In this document: in pieces, positions 9,438 through 18,735 of the stretch
How positions within the stretch are numbered: position 1 is the first letter of the stretch
Layout of the letters: each line of letters starts with the position of its first letter
From: Owenweeksia hongkongensis DSM 17368
Lineage (GTDB): Bacteria > Bacteroidota > Bacteroidia > Flavobacteriales > Schleiferiaceae
Assembly (NCBI RefSeq): GCF_000236705.1
Contig: NC_016599.1
Location: 1,550,001-1,614,000 of the forward strand
DNA length: 64,000 bases
Reading direction: 5' to 3'
The notes under the pieces: generated by a model
Seen by the model: the letters and a program-made list of their open reading frames with translations, nothing else
What the model was told of the DNA's origin: nothing
Database searches by the model: none
Made by a program: the position numbers and the translations under genes

Positions 9438-11690
9438 TTAATGATTAATGACTAGTGGTGTATATTCATTTACACCTTTCTCATCAAACAAATGAAGCCA
9501 GTAAGTACCATTCGGGAGATTACTTAAATCCAGCTCCATATCTAAAAAGCTTTCTTTTATTGGGATTGTACGCAGCCGCTGTCCTTCAGAAGAAATCACC
9601 GCCAGATAACCATTTTTAAAACTGCAGTCACAACTTATCGAAACCTTGCCCTGTGTAGGATTTGGGTACAACTGTAAGAGATTATTTCTTCTTTCAATAA
9701 GCGATAATGGCTGCCCTATTGCCACGATAATCGTATCATGAACTAAGCATCCAAAACGGTCAATTGCCTGAACGTAATAGGTAAATAGCCCAGCTCCCAA
9801 CACATTCCCATCAATCAAAAGTTGACGGCTTGTATCGCCCGTACTCCACATAATCTGAGAATAATCGCCCCCAAGGCTAAGTAGTAAACTTTGATTCAAT
9901 GCGATAGAGGTATCATTTCCAAGGTAAATATCTCCTGCATTTACTATTGCTTCAATTAAAGTGTCTGTAGCGCAATCTCCTTCCGGGTTAAACCCAAAAT
10001 GATAAAAGACTTCCCCATTCCAAATACGAGGAAAATAAGAGGCTCCAAAATTATGCGCCTTACCCGTACCACTCGTCAAAGTCAATTTACTACTTGTAAA
10101 ATTTGCAACCTGAGAAGCACTTAAATATCTCAAGTTGGTCCCATTTTGCATCATCAAATAAACGCCTAAAGTATCTCCCGCTTGAAGCGAAATACTACCA
10201 AAGTTTACATTGCAAAACTGATCGGCTACAGAAGCTGAAATAGTATCTGTGCCCCACATGGTCCACGCCTGAGCGCTATCTTCCAAGCCAAAATGAGATT
10301 TATTTACATAATAAGCAGTTACCCCTGAAACGCCTGCCACAGCCGCCTTTAGAGCAAGGCTATCAATCACCAAACTATCATTGGCAATTAAGTCAAACAT
10401 GATTCCATTATAGCTTATCGAAGAATTATCAGTAGTGAAGAGTGATTCTTTAAAAGTCATTTCTCCATATACAGCTGAAGCTCTATATACCTCAGACTGC
10501 TGAAGTGCAGATGTATTAAAAAAAGGTCCAAAGCCTATAATACTATCCATTGCATTATACCACACAATGGTATCTCCTCCACTTGCGAAAAAGCTCGCAC
10601 TATCTCCCGCACAAATCGTATCGTTTTGAGTGGCTATGGTTGGGAGACTTTGGCGAATAATAGTTAGAGTATCTGAAAAATCGTTGACCGTAAGGGAATC
10701 GCCAGTTGTTATGAGACTTGCGCTTACCATCCATTTGCCACCATTGGATGTATTAATGGCCAATGTTTGAGTAAATGACTCACATGTGTTCACTCCTCCA
10801 AAAATGGTATCCCACTCTGTGCTTACACTACTTTGAAGTAAATTCTCCACCTCCCACTTTATCGGAAGGTTGTATGTACTAGGTGCCCCAACATTGGATA
10901 ATTGGATAAACACAGTATCCCACTCGGTACCACATTTCATTTTTGTGTTTTCGATAGAATAAATGGAGTGTTCAGGAACGCTTAAAGTGTCTATGAGTTG
11001 AGAAAAAATTTGCTTGTCTCGCACTCTTTCAAATAATATTTGATGAGCCGTATCATTCATGTGCACACCATCGCCTGAGTCAAAGGTCGGCCCCATTTGT
11101 CCCGTGGAATCAGCGAATCCTGTCCAAAAGTCAATTGCGTGAGCTCCAAAATATGATAGAATGCTATCCCTCACACCTTCCTGAATTTGCACCTTGGCAG
11201 TGGAAAAATTTCTAGGCTGAGTAGTACAAACCCATACAGGTATGCCTGCACTATCCGCCACCTGAGCTATCAGGATAAAATTGGCCATCTGTTCATTTAC
11301 TGTAAAACCACCAGCCGCATCATTGGAAGGCATGTTTACTATAATACCGTCCGCTTGCAAGCGAATAGCCTCAGAAACATTGCGCAGCGCGTTAGTGGTG
11401 GGTCGCCCCGATGGAGCCACAAACCAATCGGGCATAATATGATAGGTGGTGGTACCGCCTTGTGCCAAGTTGGTAACCTGGTTTTGTGGATTTATGGATT
11501 GTAAAAATGTTCGATATCTATTTACCCAGGCATTGGCCGATGATGAAGGCCCTGCCCCAGCAGCTGTAGACGATCCTAATATTACCAAATGGAATGCTTG
11601 TCCGCGAACACAGGGATTTAGAGTATCATTTGATTTTCCTGGAATACTTAGAAATACAATAAAAAATAGGGAGAGTAGTGTTTTTTTCAT
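9438..11690 (-). CDS. Secreted SGNH/GDSL-family hydrolase with T9SS sorting domain
   Basis: A 750-residue exported protein. After a signal peptide (MKKTLLSLFFIVFLSIPGKS), residues about 30-220 form an SGNH/GDSL hydrolase domain. Block I is LGSSTAAGAGPS with the nucleophile Ser, a Gly block is GGTTTYHI, the Asn block is MPSNDAAG, and the catalytic Asp-His pair is in DGVHMND near residue 203. This family cleaves ester bonds in lipids, acetylated polysaccharides and similar substrates. The remaining 500 residues are beta-rich adhesion-like modules. The C-terminus (LLQLYPNPTQGKVSIS to TPLVINH) is a type A T9SS sorting domain. The substrate cannot be told from sequence. All expected catalytic blocks are present, so activity is likely. 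Confidence 0.85.
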   Translation of the reverse strand: MKKTLLSLFFIVFLSIPGKSNDTLNPCVRGQAFHLVILGSSTAAGAGPSSSANAWVNRYRTFLQSINPQNQVTNLAQGGTTTYHIMPDWFVAPSGRPTTNALRNVSEAIRLQADGIIVNMPSNDAAGGFTVNEQMANFILIAQVADSAGIPVWVCTTQPRNFSTAKVQIQEGVRDSILSYFGAHAIDFWTGFADSTGQMGPTFDSGDGVHMNDTAHQILFERVRDKQIFSQLIDTLSVPEHSIYSIENTKMKCGTEWDTVFIQLSNVGAPSTYNLPIKWEVENLLQSSVSTEWDTIFGGVNTCESFTQTLAINTSNGGKWMVSASLITTGDSLTVNDFSDTLTIIRQSLPTIATQNDTICAGDSASFFASGGDTIVWYNAMDSIIGFGPFFNTSALQQSEVYRASAVYGEMTFKESLFTTDNSSISYNGIMFDLIANDSLVIDSLALKAAVAGVSGVTAYYVNKSHFGLEDSAQAWTMWGTDTISASVADQFCNVNFGSISLQAGDTLGVYLMMQNGTNLRYLSASQVANFTSSKLTLTSGTGKAHNFGASYFPRIWNGEVFYHFGFNPEGDCATDTLIEAIVNAGDIYLGNDTSIALNQSLLLSLGGDYSQIMWSTGDTSRQLLIDGNVLGAGLFTYYVQAIDRFGCLVHDTIIVAIGQPLSLIERRNNLLQLYPNPTQGKVSISCDCSFKNGYLAVISSEGQRLRTIPIKESFLDMELDLSNLPNGTYWLHLFDEKGVNEYTPLVINH

Positions 11691-11758
11691 GGAACCAAAT
11701 TATTGCCAAAAAGGTATGACTAAAAAATTGAACCACTCAAAAGCACACTTGATACCGT

Positions 11759-13000
11759 CTACTTTTTAATAAGCTTTACCACTGTGTTTTGCCCTCCCGC
11801 ACTCACATTAAGCAAATAGAAACCTGCAGGCTCAATTTCCAAATTCACTTCAAAGGTATTTACATCTGTAAATGTCATTTCCTTTACCCGGGAGCCGGAA
11901 ATATTAGTGAGTTGTACTGATACATCTTCATTTACTGGTAAACTAACCGAAACGGTATTTACTGTTGGATTTGGAAACACCTCCAGCTGCAACAGCCCTT
12001 TTTCTTCAATTATAGAAATAAGCGCACTATTTTTATACACGTGGCGGTTGGTTATAAAGTAGCCTACACCTCCATTAGGGAAACTCATATCCACAACATA
12101 ATTATTACTGTCCACAGGAATCAATTGACTGCTCCATGTATTTCCAAAGTCTGATGTTTCAAAAAGCTTCTTGATACCACCATCATCACCAATGGCGTAT
12201 ATCCTTCCATCAGCCATCTCTGCCATCGTAAATATCAAAGAAGAGTCAGCCAGTGGAACAATGTTCCAACCACTGCCTTGATTGCTTCTTACCTGCCCCT
12301 TTTCTCCAAATAAAATACCATTGCCTGAAGCGTCAATTACAAAATCTGTGAAGCCCTGATAACCCAAGGTATCGCTATGAACAACTTGCCAAGTGGAGCC
12401 TCCATCAGTGGTTTCATATAGTCGGTTGAGATAAGTAGAAGTTTGCACGTAAGTGCGGCCCAATAAGTAGCCGTGTTGAGGGCTCACAAACTCTATTTTG
12501 CTAAAGCTTTCTAAAGGAGTAGATATTGAGAATGTATCTAAAGTAGCTCCTCCATCTGTAGAGTGAACCATCATATAATCGCCCACAGCATAAAATTCAT
12601 TTGGGCTAACCACCTCAACATCATAAAATACCCCACCCGAACTATTGCCATATACCGAGTCCCAATTCAATCCACCATCGGTAGTTTTCATTATGCTATT
12701 TGCATAATATTTATTGAAGGGAAACCATGCTCCTCCCACTGCGTAACCCACGTTGTTATTAGCAAAATCAATATCATACATGTAGCTGTCAAACGCAATA
12801 GACACGGTGTCCCAGCTATTTCCACCATCGGTGGTTCGTCTCAAAGTTGCCCAATCATTGTAGGCAAAACCAGTATCTGAATTGACAAAATGCAAACATT
12901 GAAAACTTCCGTTGCTGATGGAATCTACAAGCTGCCATTGTGAAAATGACGACAAGCTAAGCAAGCATGAAATGGTAAGAAGAAAGTATTTGTTTTTCAT
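11759..13000 (-). CDS. Secreted BNR/YCF48-type beta-propeller protein with T9SS sorting domain (copy A)
   Basis: A 413-residue protein with a signal peptide (MKNKYFLLTISCLLSLSSFSQ). Several repeats of the BNR/photosynthesis-stability-factor type follow, recognised by T(T/S)DGGxxW phrases such as TTDGGNSWDTV, TTDGGLNWDSV, TTDGGSTWQVV and TSDFGNTWSSQ. The C-terminus from LEVFPNPTVNTVSVS to VVKLIKK is a type A sorting domain for T9SS. Proteins of this shape are exported beta-propellers, usually without known enzyme activity. A paralogue with the same organisation lies at 16187-17440, on the far side of the helicase gene. The ATG at 13000 is directly before the signal peptide. Confidence 0.87.
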   Translation of the reverse strand: MKNKYFLLTISCLLSLSSFSQWQLVDSISNGSFQCLHFVNSDTGFAYNDWATLRRTTDGGNSWDTVSIAFDSYMYDIDFANNNVGYAVGGAWFPFNKYYANSIMKTTDGGLNWDSVYGNSSGGVFYDVEVVSPNEFYAVGDYMMVHSTDGGATLDTFSISTPLESFSKIEFVSPQHGYLLGRTYVQTSTYLNRLYETTDGGSTWQVVHSDTLGYQGFTDFVIDASGNGILFGEKGQVRSNQGSGWNIVPLADSSLIFTMAEMADGRIYAIGDDGGIKKLFETSDFGNTWSSQLIPVDSNNYVVDMSFPNGGVGYFITNRHVYKNSALISIIEEKGLLQLEVFPNPTVNTVSVSLPVNEDVSVQLTNISGSRVKEMTFTDVNTFEVNLEIEPAGFYLLNVSAGGQNTVVKLIKK

Positions 13001-13080
13001 AAGGAAAGGTATTGTGTGATACGTGCGACCTCTACCTTATACTCGTTAAAAACCCTGCCTTGGTTGGGTTGTCTCTACTT

Positions 13081-15321
13081 TTAATTTTCTTCTTTACGAA
13101 GGTGGGCCTGTACCATCCTCAATTTTCCAAAAGTGTATTTCCCCTCTTGCTCCTTAAAAACAGCGTTAAGGCTTTGGTGAATATTATTCCCAAAAGCAGC
13201 TGTGATTTCCTTCAAATCAGAAGCACCAATCACCTCATGTACCTCTATTTCCCCTTCGGTAATACCTTTAGCCAAATGTCCCTCAATGGTGCTAACGGCC
13301 ATTTCGCGCTTCTCGGCAATTTCATCTGGCGTAAGTCCGCCCTTTACCATTTCATAGGTTATTTTATAAGTCTCGCCTTTTGGCTTTTTGGCTTTGCTTT
13401 TTCGCCCTGACTTGGTACTTAAGTTTTTAGGATTATCCTTGAGGTGAGTTTCCGTGGCTTGCTGTAAATCTTCTCTGAGATTTTTACGCTCAGCTTCAAC
13501 TTTATCCAACTGAGTAATTTCCTCATCATTTAGCATGCACTCACACAGTCGGCTCACTTTGAGCAAATCTGTGATTGTAACCATTATCAACTGATCGATT
13601 TCTTCCAGCAGATTTACATAAGCTTTGGTGCGCGAAAGCTGACTCACCTCTCCAATATGTATCAATAGCTCCTTGGCTCTGGATTTTAAAAAGCCTAAAT
13701 AATACTCCCGGCCTTTTATCAGCCTTTGCTTTAATTTTTCAGTCTCTTCCCGATGAAGCAAGCCCGCCAACTGGCCTCTAAATTTTCGTGTATTATCTTC
13801 TTCCGCGGCAAAAGCTTCACGCAAATTATTTAGAGCTGTTTTCATTTCCTCATCCTCAAAATCAAGCTTACCCGCCATTTTGCTTTGCGTGTATTCCACT
13901 TGCTTCAAAATTGGTTCAAACGAAAAAGTATTGCCAAGCATTTCAAACAAATACCTCTTCCGTTCACCTTGTAATCTGGTATTTAAATCATCAGCCGCAC
14001 GAGCGGTCGAAAAGCTTACTACCTGCGCATCACTGCTTATAACGGAAGATAAAATTTTGGTGCGAAGAATTAAACCATCTAATGAGCGAAGGCGTGAAAG
14101 CGCCACATATACCTGCCCCGGAGCAAAGGCTTGCCCCACATCTATCACCGCTTTATCAAAAGTTAAACCCTGGCTTTTGTGTACCGTAATGGCCCACGCC
14201 AATCTAATGGGGAATTGACTAAAAGTGCCTATCACCTCCTCCTCCAAATCTTTGGTGGATTCATTTACCTGATACTTTTTATTTTCCCACTCATGGCGGC
14301 TCAACCAGTATTCGTCATCACCCTCCATGCTTACAGAAATGCTATCGTCACCCAGCTTAGTAACCTGTGCTATTTTTCCATTATAAAAAGCTTTGCTCTC
14401 CGAAATATCATTCTTCACAAACATAACCTGAGCGCCAACTCGCAGCTCCAAACTTTCCGGCAATGGAAAAAGCTTCTCCGGAAAATCCTTCTCTACCTCA
14501 GCTTCATAATAATGTGAAGGACCATCCAGTTTATCCAGTGCCTCACGATTCATTTTGTCCGCACGATTATTATGGGTGGTAAGAGTTATCACGCCCTCTT
14601 CCTCTATTTCTCCTTCACGGAAATGACTGTTCAGCAATTCCAGATCAGCTGGAGTACACACATCATTTCGAAGGTTGTTCAGCACATTAATAAACGTGTC
14701 ATCACTTTGACGAAAAATCTTATCCAACTCAATGTAGGTGAAGCCTTCTTTTAGCGCCAGCGCTTCAAAAAAGTGAGGACTTCGATAAAATTGCTTCATG
14801 TACTGCCACTCGTGATCCTTTACAATAGGTGGCAATTGATACAAATCGCCAATCATCAAAAGTTGCACGCCACCAAATGGTCTTTTGTAATCACCTTTTA
14901 CGGCACGCATTCTATAATCAATAGCATCCAGCAAATCCGCACGCAGCATGCTCACTTCATCAATTATCAGAAGGTCAATATTTCGCAATACTTTTTTGCG
15001 GGCGCTGTTTAGCGAATGGCGGCTTGCCAGTTCTTTTCGGGTGTAAAAACTACTTTGCAGGCTTCCCTGGAATTGTACTGGCTCAGGTAAATATGTTCCG
15101 AAAGGCAATAGAAATTGCGAGTGAATCGTCACCCCTTTTGCGTTAAGCGCAGCAATGCCGGTAGGCGCTACTACCACAAACTTTTTATGCGTGGCTTCCG
15201 CCAAATTGTGTAGAAAAGTAGTTTTACCGGTTCCCGCTTTTCCCGTAAGGAAAATGTGGCTGGCTGTGGAGTTTACAAATTGGGCAGCCAGTTGAAGTTT
15301 GTCGGTAGAAACCTGAGACAT
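13081..15321 (-). CDS. PIF1/RecD-like superfamily 1 helicase with C-terminal HTH_40 domain
   Basis: A 746-residue DNA helicase. The Walker A motif GKAGTGKTTFL lies near residues 24-34 and Walker B LLIIDEVSML near 116-125. Motif III includes GDLYQLPP. The C-terminal helicase motifs are TVHKSQGLTFDKAVIDV and VYVALSRLRSLDGLIL. After a long helical linker, residues about 645-690 (YKITYEMVKGGLTPDEIAE to STIEGHLAKGI) form a helix-turn-helix of the HTH_40 type seen at the C-terminus of some RecQ helicases. I prefer the ATG at 15321 (MSQVSTDKLQLA) because the 21 residues before it are low in complexity and unlike the family. Such proteins are common, single-copy chromosomal genes in Bacteroidota; replication or recombination roles are inferred from PIF1. 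Confidence 0.9.
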   Translation of the reverse strand: MSQVSTDKLQLAAQFVNSTASHIFLTGKAGTGKTTFLHNLAEATHKKFVVVAPTGIAALNAKGVTIHSQFLLPFGTYLPEPVQFQGSLQSSFYTRKELASRHSLNSARKKVLRNIDLLIIDEVSMLRADLLDAIDYRMRAVKGDYKRPFGGVQLLMIGDLYQLPPIVKDHEWQYMKQFYRSPHFFEALALKEGFTYIELDKIFRQSDDTFINVLNNLRNDVCTPADLELLNSHFREGEIEEEGVITLTTHNNRADKMNREALDKLDGPSHYYEAEVEKDFPEKLFPLPESLELRVGAQVMFVKNDISESKAFYNGKIAQVTKLGDDSISVSMEGDDEYWLSRHEWENKKYQVNESTKDLEEEVIGTFSQFPIRLAWAITVHKSQGLTFDKAVIDVGQAFAPGQVYVALSRLRSLDGLILRTKILSSVISSDAQVVSFSTARAADDLNTRLQGERKRYLFEMLGNTFSFEPILKQVEYTQSKMAGKLDFEDEEMKTALNNLREAFAAEEDNTRKFRGQLAGLLHREETEKLKQRLIKGREYYLGFLKSRAKELLIHIGEVSQLSRTKAYVNLLEEIDQLIMVTITDLLKVSRLCECMLNDEEITQLDKVEAERKNLREDLQQATETHLKDNPKNLSTKSGRKSKAKKPKGETYKITYEMVKGGLTPDEIAEKREMAVSTIEGHLAKGITEGEIEVHEVIGASDLKEITAAFGNNIHQSLNAVFKEQEGKYTFGKLRMVQAHLRKEEN

Positions 15322-16186
15322 GAATTGAGATTTGGAATGATTTGCAAAGTAGGGATAAGGTGAGGGATTATCCAAAAGAGTCATGGTTTATGTCCTTTTT
15401 CCCATTATGCGCCCAAGTGCTTATGCTTTCCCCCGAAAGCTTTCGGGGTCAGGTGCCCCCAAGACCCTGCTTACCGGCAGGCAGGGAACCAAAATGTCTC
15501 TTACTTTTTTCTCGAGTCAAAAAATTAAACAACCGACCCCAATAGCTATCGGGGAGCTCATGAAGTCTTATTTAAACAATAAAAGAGAGGTGAATAAAAG
15601 TTTATCTCTTACTTTTTTCTCGAGTCAAAAAAGTAAGCAAAAAGTCCCAGGCTACTCAGCTTTTCCTTGAAGCCTACATTCCCTTCCGCTAAAATTTAGA
15701 AACTCATTCCGCATACCTGCGGAACTCAAACAGCCTAAATTTTTACGCTCCACTTCATTTGGCTTCTTACGGAAAAGATGAAAGGCCTATCCATCGAAAC
15801 AAGTTTCCCCTCAAGACAATTAAAAGACGTACAGAAGCAAAGCGGTAATAAATCGGGTATAATGAAAATACATTTTCGTGATGTGACCGGCTTCATTGCA
15901 TCTCCGTAAAAAACAAAGCTGAACTTTCACAGGAGTGATCAGCGAATGAAGCGCAGCGCCATTGTCACACTGAGCGCAGTCGAAGTGGGCTCTGATCGCG
16001 AATGAAAGTGAAGACGTAGTTTTTGAGGAGAGGGAATGCAGCCTAGATTTTTGCTTCCTTTTTATCAATGAAAAAGGAAGAGCCCCGTGGCTTGAGCAAA
16101 AAGGAAAAGATAAAAACAATTCACCCTTCGATACGACCTCCCTGCGGTCAGTCACTCAGGGTGACGATCTGCAACACAGACAAACA
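15322..16186. repeat. Gene-free 865-base stretch packed with interspersed palindromic repeats
   Basis: No convincing gene is visible. The stretch contains a palindrome CCCCGAAAGCTTTCGGGG around 15433-15450, a second one around 15538-15555 (CCCCAATAGCTATCGGGG) and a 28-base direct repeat at 15497-15524 and 15605-15632. A hairpin CCGCATACCTGCGG lies near 15709. A fragment at 15964-15990 contains CTGAGCGCAGTCGAAG, and a complete 46-base REP-like unit lies at 16121-16166. Open frames crossing it consist of translated repeat and have no family resemblance. Similar units recur at 28.6, 29.9, 30.7, 32.3, 36.8 and 38.7 kb. Confidence 0.75.
16121..16166 (-). repeat. REP-like unit, TCACCCTGAGTGACTGACC family
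   Basis: Read on the minus strand it runs from TCACCCTGAGTGACTGACC to GTATCGAAGGGTGA. The outer ends TCACCCT and AGGGTGA are complementary. Copies with few changes lie at 28561-28605 and inside the mutase gene at 30694-30739. Confidence 0.75.
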
Positions 16187-17440
16187 CTACTTCTTTACGA
16201 ACCTTTTATTCACACGCTGTTTACCTTGGAAAAACTCCAAAACATAAACCCCACTCTTCAACTCCCCCACAGGAATCCGGCTCTCCCCTTCATCACTCAC
16301 AACACCTTCCAGCACTCTTTGCCCATGAATGTTACAGATACTGTAAGGAGCTAGCCCATTTTCGTTAAGCTTAATGGAAAGAAAATCTGAAGCAGGGTTG
16401 GGATATAATTCAAAACCACTATTCTGCAATTCAGGAATAGATGTCAACTGTTCATTTTTATACACCTCACGCCAGGTAGCAAAATATCCTGCGGTACTGG
16501 AGGAAATACTAAAATCCACTAAACCACCTGTGGTCCATTTGGTAGAAAACTGTTTTTGCCAGCTACTGCCCCAGTCTGATGAGTAAAATAGTACACTTGT
16601 GGTATCATCGGAATCGCTACCCAATCCATAAATATGTCCATCTACTTCTTCTATCTGGTGAATAAAAAAACTGTTATCAGAAATCGCAACCTTTTGCCAG
16701 CTGTTTCCTCCATTGGTAGTACGGAGTACATAATTGTCATTTCCCACAATAAGCCCGTTTCCTGAAGATGTCATCACAAAATCAAGGGCGAAATTGCTTG
16801 CTGTGTCTTCATGAATGCTTTGCCATGAACCACCGCTATCGGTAGTTTTGAACAGCTTGAAAAGATGCCCCACAAAAGAATTGGACCTAACCAACACATA
16901 ACCTTCATTGGCATCTAAAAAACGTATTCGGGTGTATTGCTCCGTTCCCCACGGGAGATTGGAAACTGAAGCTGTATCGTAAGTAAGGCCTCCATCATCT
17001 GAGTGTAACATTCCCTCCTGACTGGTGGCAAAAAACTCCATATCGCTTACCGTAGCCACATAATTGAAAACTCCTCCAGCACCTCCTACATGAATAGAAT
17101 CCCAGCTAAGGCCGGCATCCATAGTTTTATAAATAGCATAAGGATAATGCACGCCATGTGGAAACCAGGCTCCGCCCACCGCATAACCTACGCTGGCATT
17201 GGCAAAGGCCATATCATGAAGGTATCCAGTAAAGTTGAGCGGAATAGAATCCCAGGTCTGCCCGCCATTGGCCGTGCGCCAAATAACACCCGGCTGGGCA
17301 TACACAAAACCCGTATCGGCATTTATAAAGTGGATAGAATTAATACTCCCATGGGTGATGGTGTCAATGCGGTTCCACTGTGACTGGCCCTGAAAAGCCA
17401 AAAGAGCAAAGCATACGAGAAAGTAAATTTTTGACTTCAT
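16187..17440 (-). CDS. Secreted BNR/YCF48-type beta-propeller protein with T9SS sorting domain (copy B)
   Basis: A 417-residue paralogue of the gene at 11759-13000. Signal peptide MKSKIYFLVCFALLAFQGQSQ is followed by the same opening (WNRIDTITHGSINSIHFINADTGF versus WQLVDSISNGSFQCLHFVNSDTGF), BNR repeats (TANGGQTWDS, TMDAGLSWDS, TTDSGGSWQS, TTNGGNSWQK, SSDWGSSWQK) and a T9SS type A sorting domain from FELYPNPASDFLSIK to RFVKK. The ATG at 17440 gives a clean signal peptide; the longer frame adds 13 unlikely residues. The divergence is spread evenly, indicating an old duplication. Role unknown; exported beta-propeller. Confidence 0.87.
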   Translation of the reverse strand: MKSKIYFLVCFALLAFQGQSQWNRIDTITHGSINSIHFINADTGFVYAQPGVIWRTANGGQTWDSIPLNFTGYLHDMAFANASVGYAVGGAWFPHGVHYPYAIYKTMDAGLSWDSIHVGGAGGVFNYVATVSDMEFFATSQEGMLHSDDGGLTYDTASVSNLPWGTEQYTRIRFLDANEGYVLVRSNSFVGHLFKLFKTTDSGGSWQSIHEDTASNFALDFVMTSSGNGLIVGNDNYVLRTTNGGNSWQKVAISDNSFFIHQIEEVDGHIYGLGSDSDDTTSVLFYSSDWGSSWQKQFSTKWTTGGLVDFSISSSTAGYFATWREVYKNEQLTSIPELQNSGFELYPNPASDFLSIKLNENGLAPYSICNIHGQRVLEGVVSDEGESRIPVGELKSGVYVLEFFQGKQRVNKRFVKK

Positions 17441-17598
17441 AGGAAGGTGTATTGGAGTAGCAAGAAATTGGGGCTTCAACTACATAGACGTGGGGAATGG
17501 AGAAAGGGTTGGGAGCTTTTATTTCTTACGTATTCAAAAAAGCAAAATGTAGACAATTCTCCGTTGTTCAGTTTTCAACATAGCTTCAAATTGGCTTG

Positions 17599-17715
17599 AT
17601 GACAAATCAAGAACAATTTGAACTTAAACTCAAAGAGTTAAGACTCAAAGCTGGATTATCTAAAGGGTGTTTTGCCAACAAGTCAGAGATAGATCAAACT
17701 TATAACGAGCATTAG
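17599..17715 (+). pseudogene. Truncated XRE-type helix-turn-helix regulator remnant
   Basis: A 38-codon frame reads MTNQEQFELKLKELRLKAGL and continues SKGCFANKSEIDQTYNEH before a stop. This is the first half of a Cro/C1-type HTH: the opening helix LKELRLKAGLS, the turn, and the recognition helix ending in TY. The usual continuation (an I-x-x-I/LERG motif) is missing. The frame ends one base before the stop codon of the DUF4420 gene on the other strand. It looks like a regulator truncated at the boundary of the defence island. An intact relative inside the island is the C-type gene at 24648-24872 (LRDRRIKKNLS, GLHRTYIGALERG). It could alternatively be a very short expressed peptide. Confidence 0.6.
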
Positions 17716-18735
17716 TTAAGTCATGTCAAGATATTGTTCCCATGCCGCAGACTTCAATTCATCTCCATGAATTGAAGTTAAATCTATATCATACCTCACA
17801 TCTGAAATTCTAGAACTAAGTGACGTGCTAAGCATTTTTGGAATCAATCTAGGAAAATCTCCCTCAACACTATACACAAAAGCGGAGAGTATATCATATC
17901 CAGATTGGCGATAGTATTCCTCATGCAAAGGGCTGTAATTAGCTGATAGCAATAACTTGTTAAACTTAATAACTAAATCAGGACGAGACTTAAATTGAAC
18001 ATCTCTAATCAATTTAACCAGATCTGCTAGATTGACCCCAACTTCGCTAATTGCGGTGACCAGTTGGAAAGAGACAAAGCTAAGCTGTTTGTTTATGGGA
18101 GCCACCAATTGCTCAATTCCATTAATAGTGTGAATACGTTTACTATTTCTTGTTCCTTTCACCTCAAGACTCCAATTTGGAAAGGAAAAATCGTGTTTTT
18201 CCTGAAGCGGACCTTTCCAGCTTTCCAAAGCTTTTTGAGGATCTATTTCGCATAGTTTTTCGAGCACAAGTAATTCACAAATAAGCCCAATCTGATTGCT
18301 TTCCGAAAGAATGTCTTTATTCACTTTACCCCAGAAAGTAAGCCAATTTCGAATAACCATCTGCACTGCTATTACTGGTGCCGTACCACGTTGAAGAATC
18401 TCAGTGACTATTTCGCGTACTACTTCGGTAAATTCTTCGAGATAATCTGAAATGCTGCATGCAAGATCAATGAAACGCCTAGTAGAGCCACTGTGGAACC
18501 TATATTCGACAAGTTGAATTTCAAGACCATTGACACCCGGATCATTGAGATGCTTTGATTGTGCCTCCGGAGCCTCAATAGCCATATGGTAATTATCTAA
18601 GTGATCTCGAAAAAGGTGAATAATAACTGGATCAGCATCATCCAAGGTAATAGTGCTAGTTAGATAGCCACCGCTAACGCCATCTGGAGCTGGCAAGGTT
18701 GACCATATTTCACTTGTAAAATCTTCGAACTTCAT
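17716..18735 (-). CDS. DUF4420-family PD-(D/E)XK nuclease-like protein, last gene of the defence operon
   Basis: A 339-residue protein of the DUF4420 family (PD-(D/E)XK motif protein), usually found beside Z1-domain ATPases. A nuclease-like core can be seen around residues 180-195: an Asp in HDFSFPNWS followed by LEVKGT, matching the D..ExK pattern of restriction-enzyme folds. The conserved Glu in helix ICELLVLEKL lies upstream of it. It overlaps the stop of the Z1 gene by four bases (ATGA), so the two are translationally coupled. In context it is the probable DNA-cutting effector of the island; this is inferred from the fold and position, not from a demonstrated activity. Confidence 0.82.
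   Translation of the reverse strand: MKFEDFTSEIWSTLPAPDGVSGGYLTSTITLDDADPVIIHLFRDHLDNYHMAIEAPEAQSKHLNDPGVNGLEIQLVEYRFHSGSTRRFIDLACSISDYLEEFTEVVREIVTEILQRGTAPVIAVQMVIRNWLTFWGKVNKDILSESNQIGLICELLVLEKLCEIDPQKALESWKGPLQEKHDFSFPNWSLEVKGTRNSKRIHTINGIEQLVAPINKQLSFVSFQLVTAISEVGVNLADLVKLIRDVQFKSRPDLVIKFNKLLLSANYSPLHEEYYRQSGYDILSAFVYSVEGDFPRLIPKMLSTSLSSRISDVRYDIDLTSIHGDELKSAAWEQYLDMT

Noticed and set aside
15342-15670. Two overlapping plus-strand frames in the repeat region
   Set aside because: They translate palindromes and the 28-base direct repeat; no conserved protein features.
15820-16155. 111-codon minus-strand open frame
   Set aside because: Its beginning is a translated REP unit (TDRREVVSKGE) and the rest lacks any domain-like pattern. 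The same opening appears in another false frame at 28398-28595.
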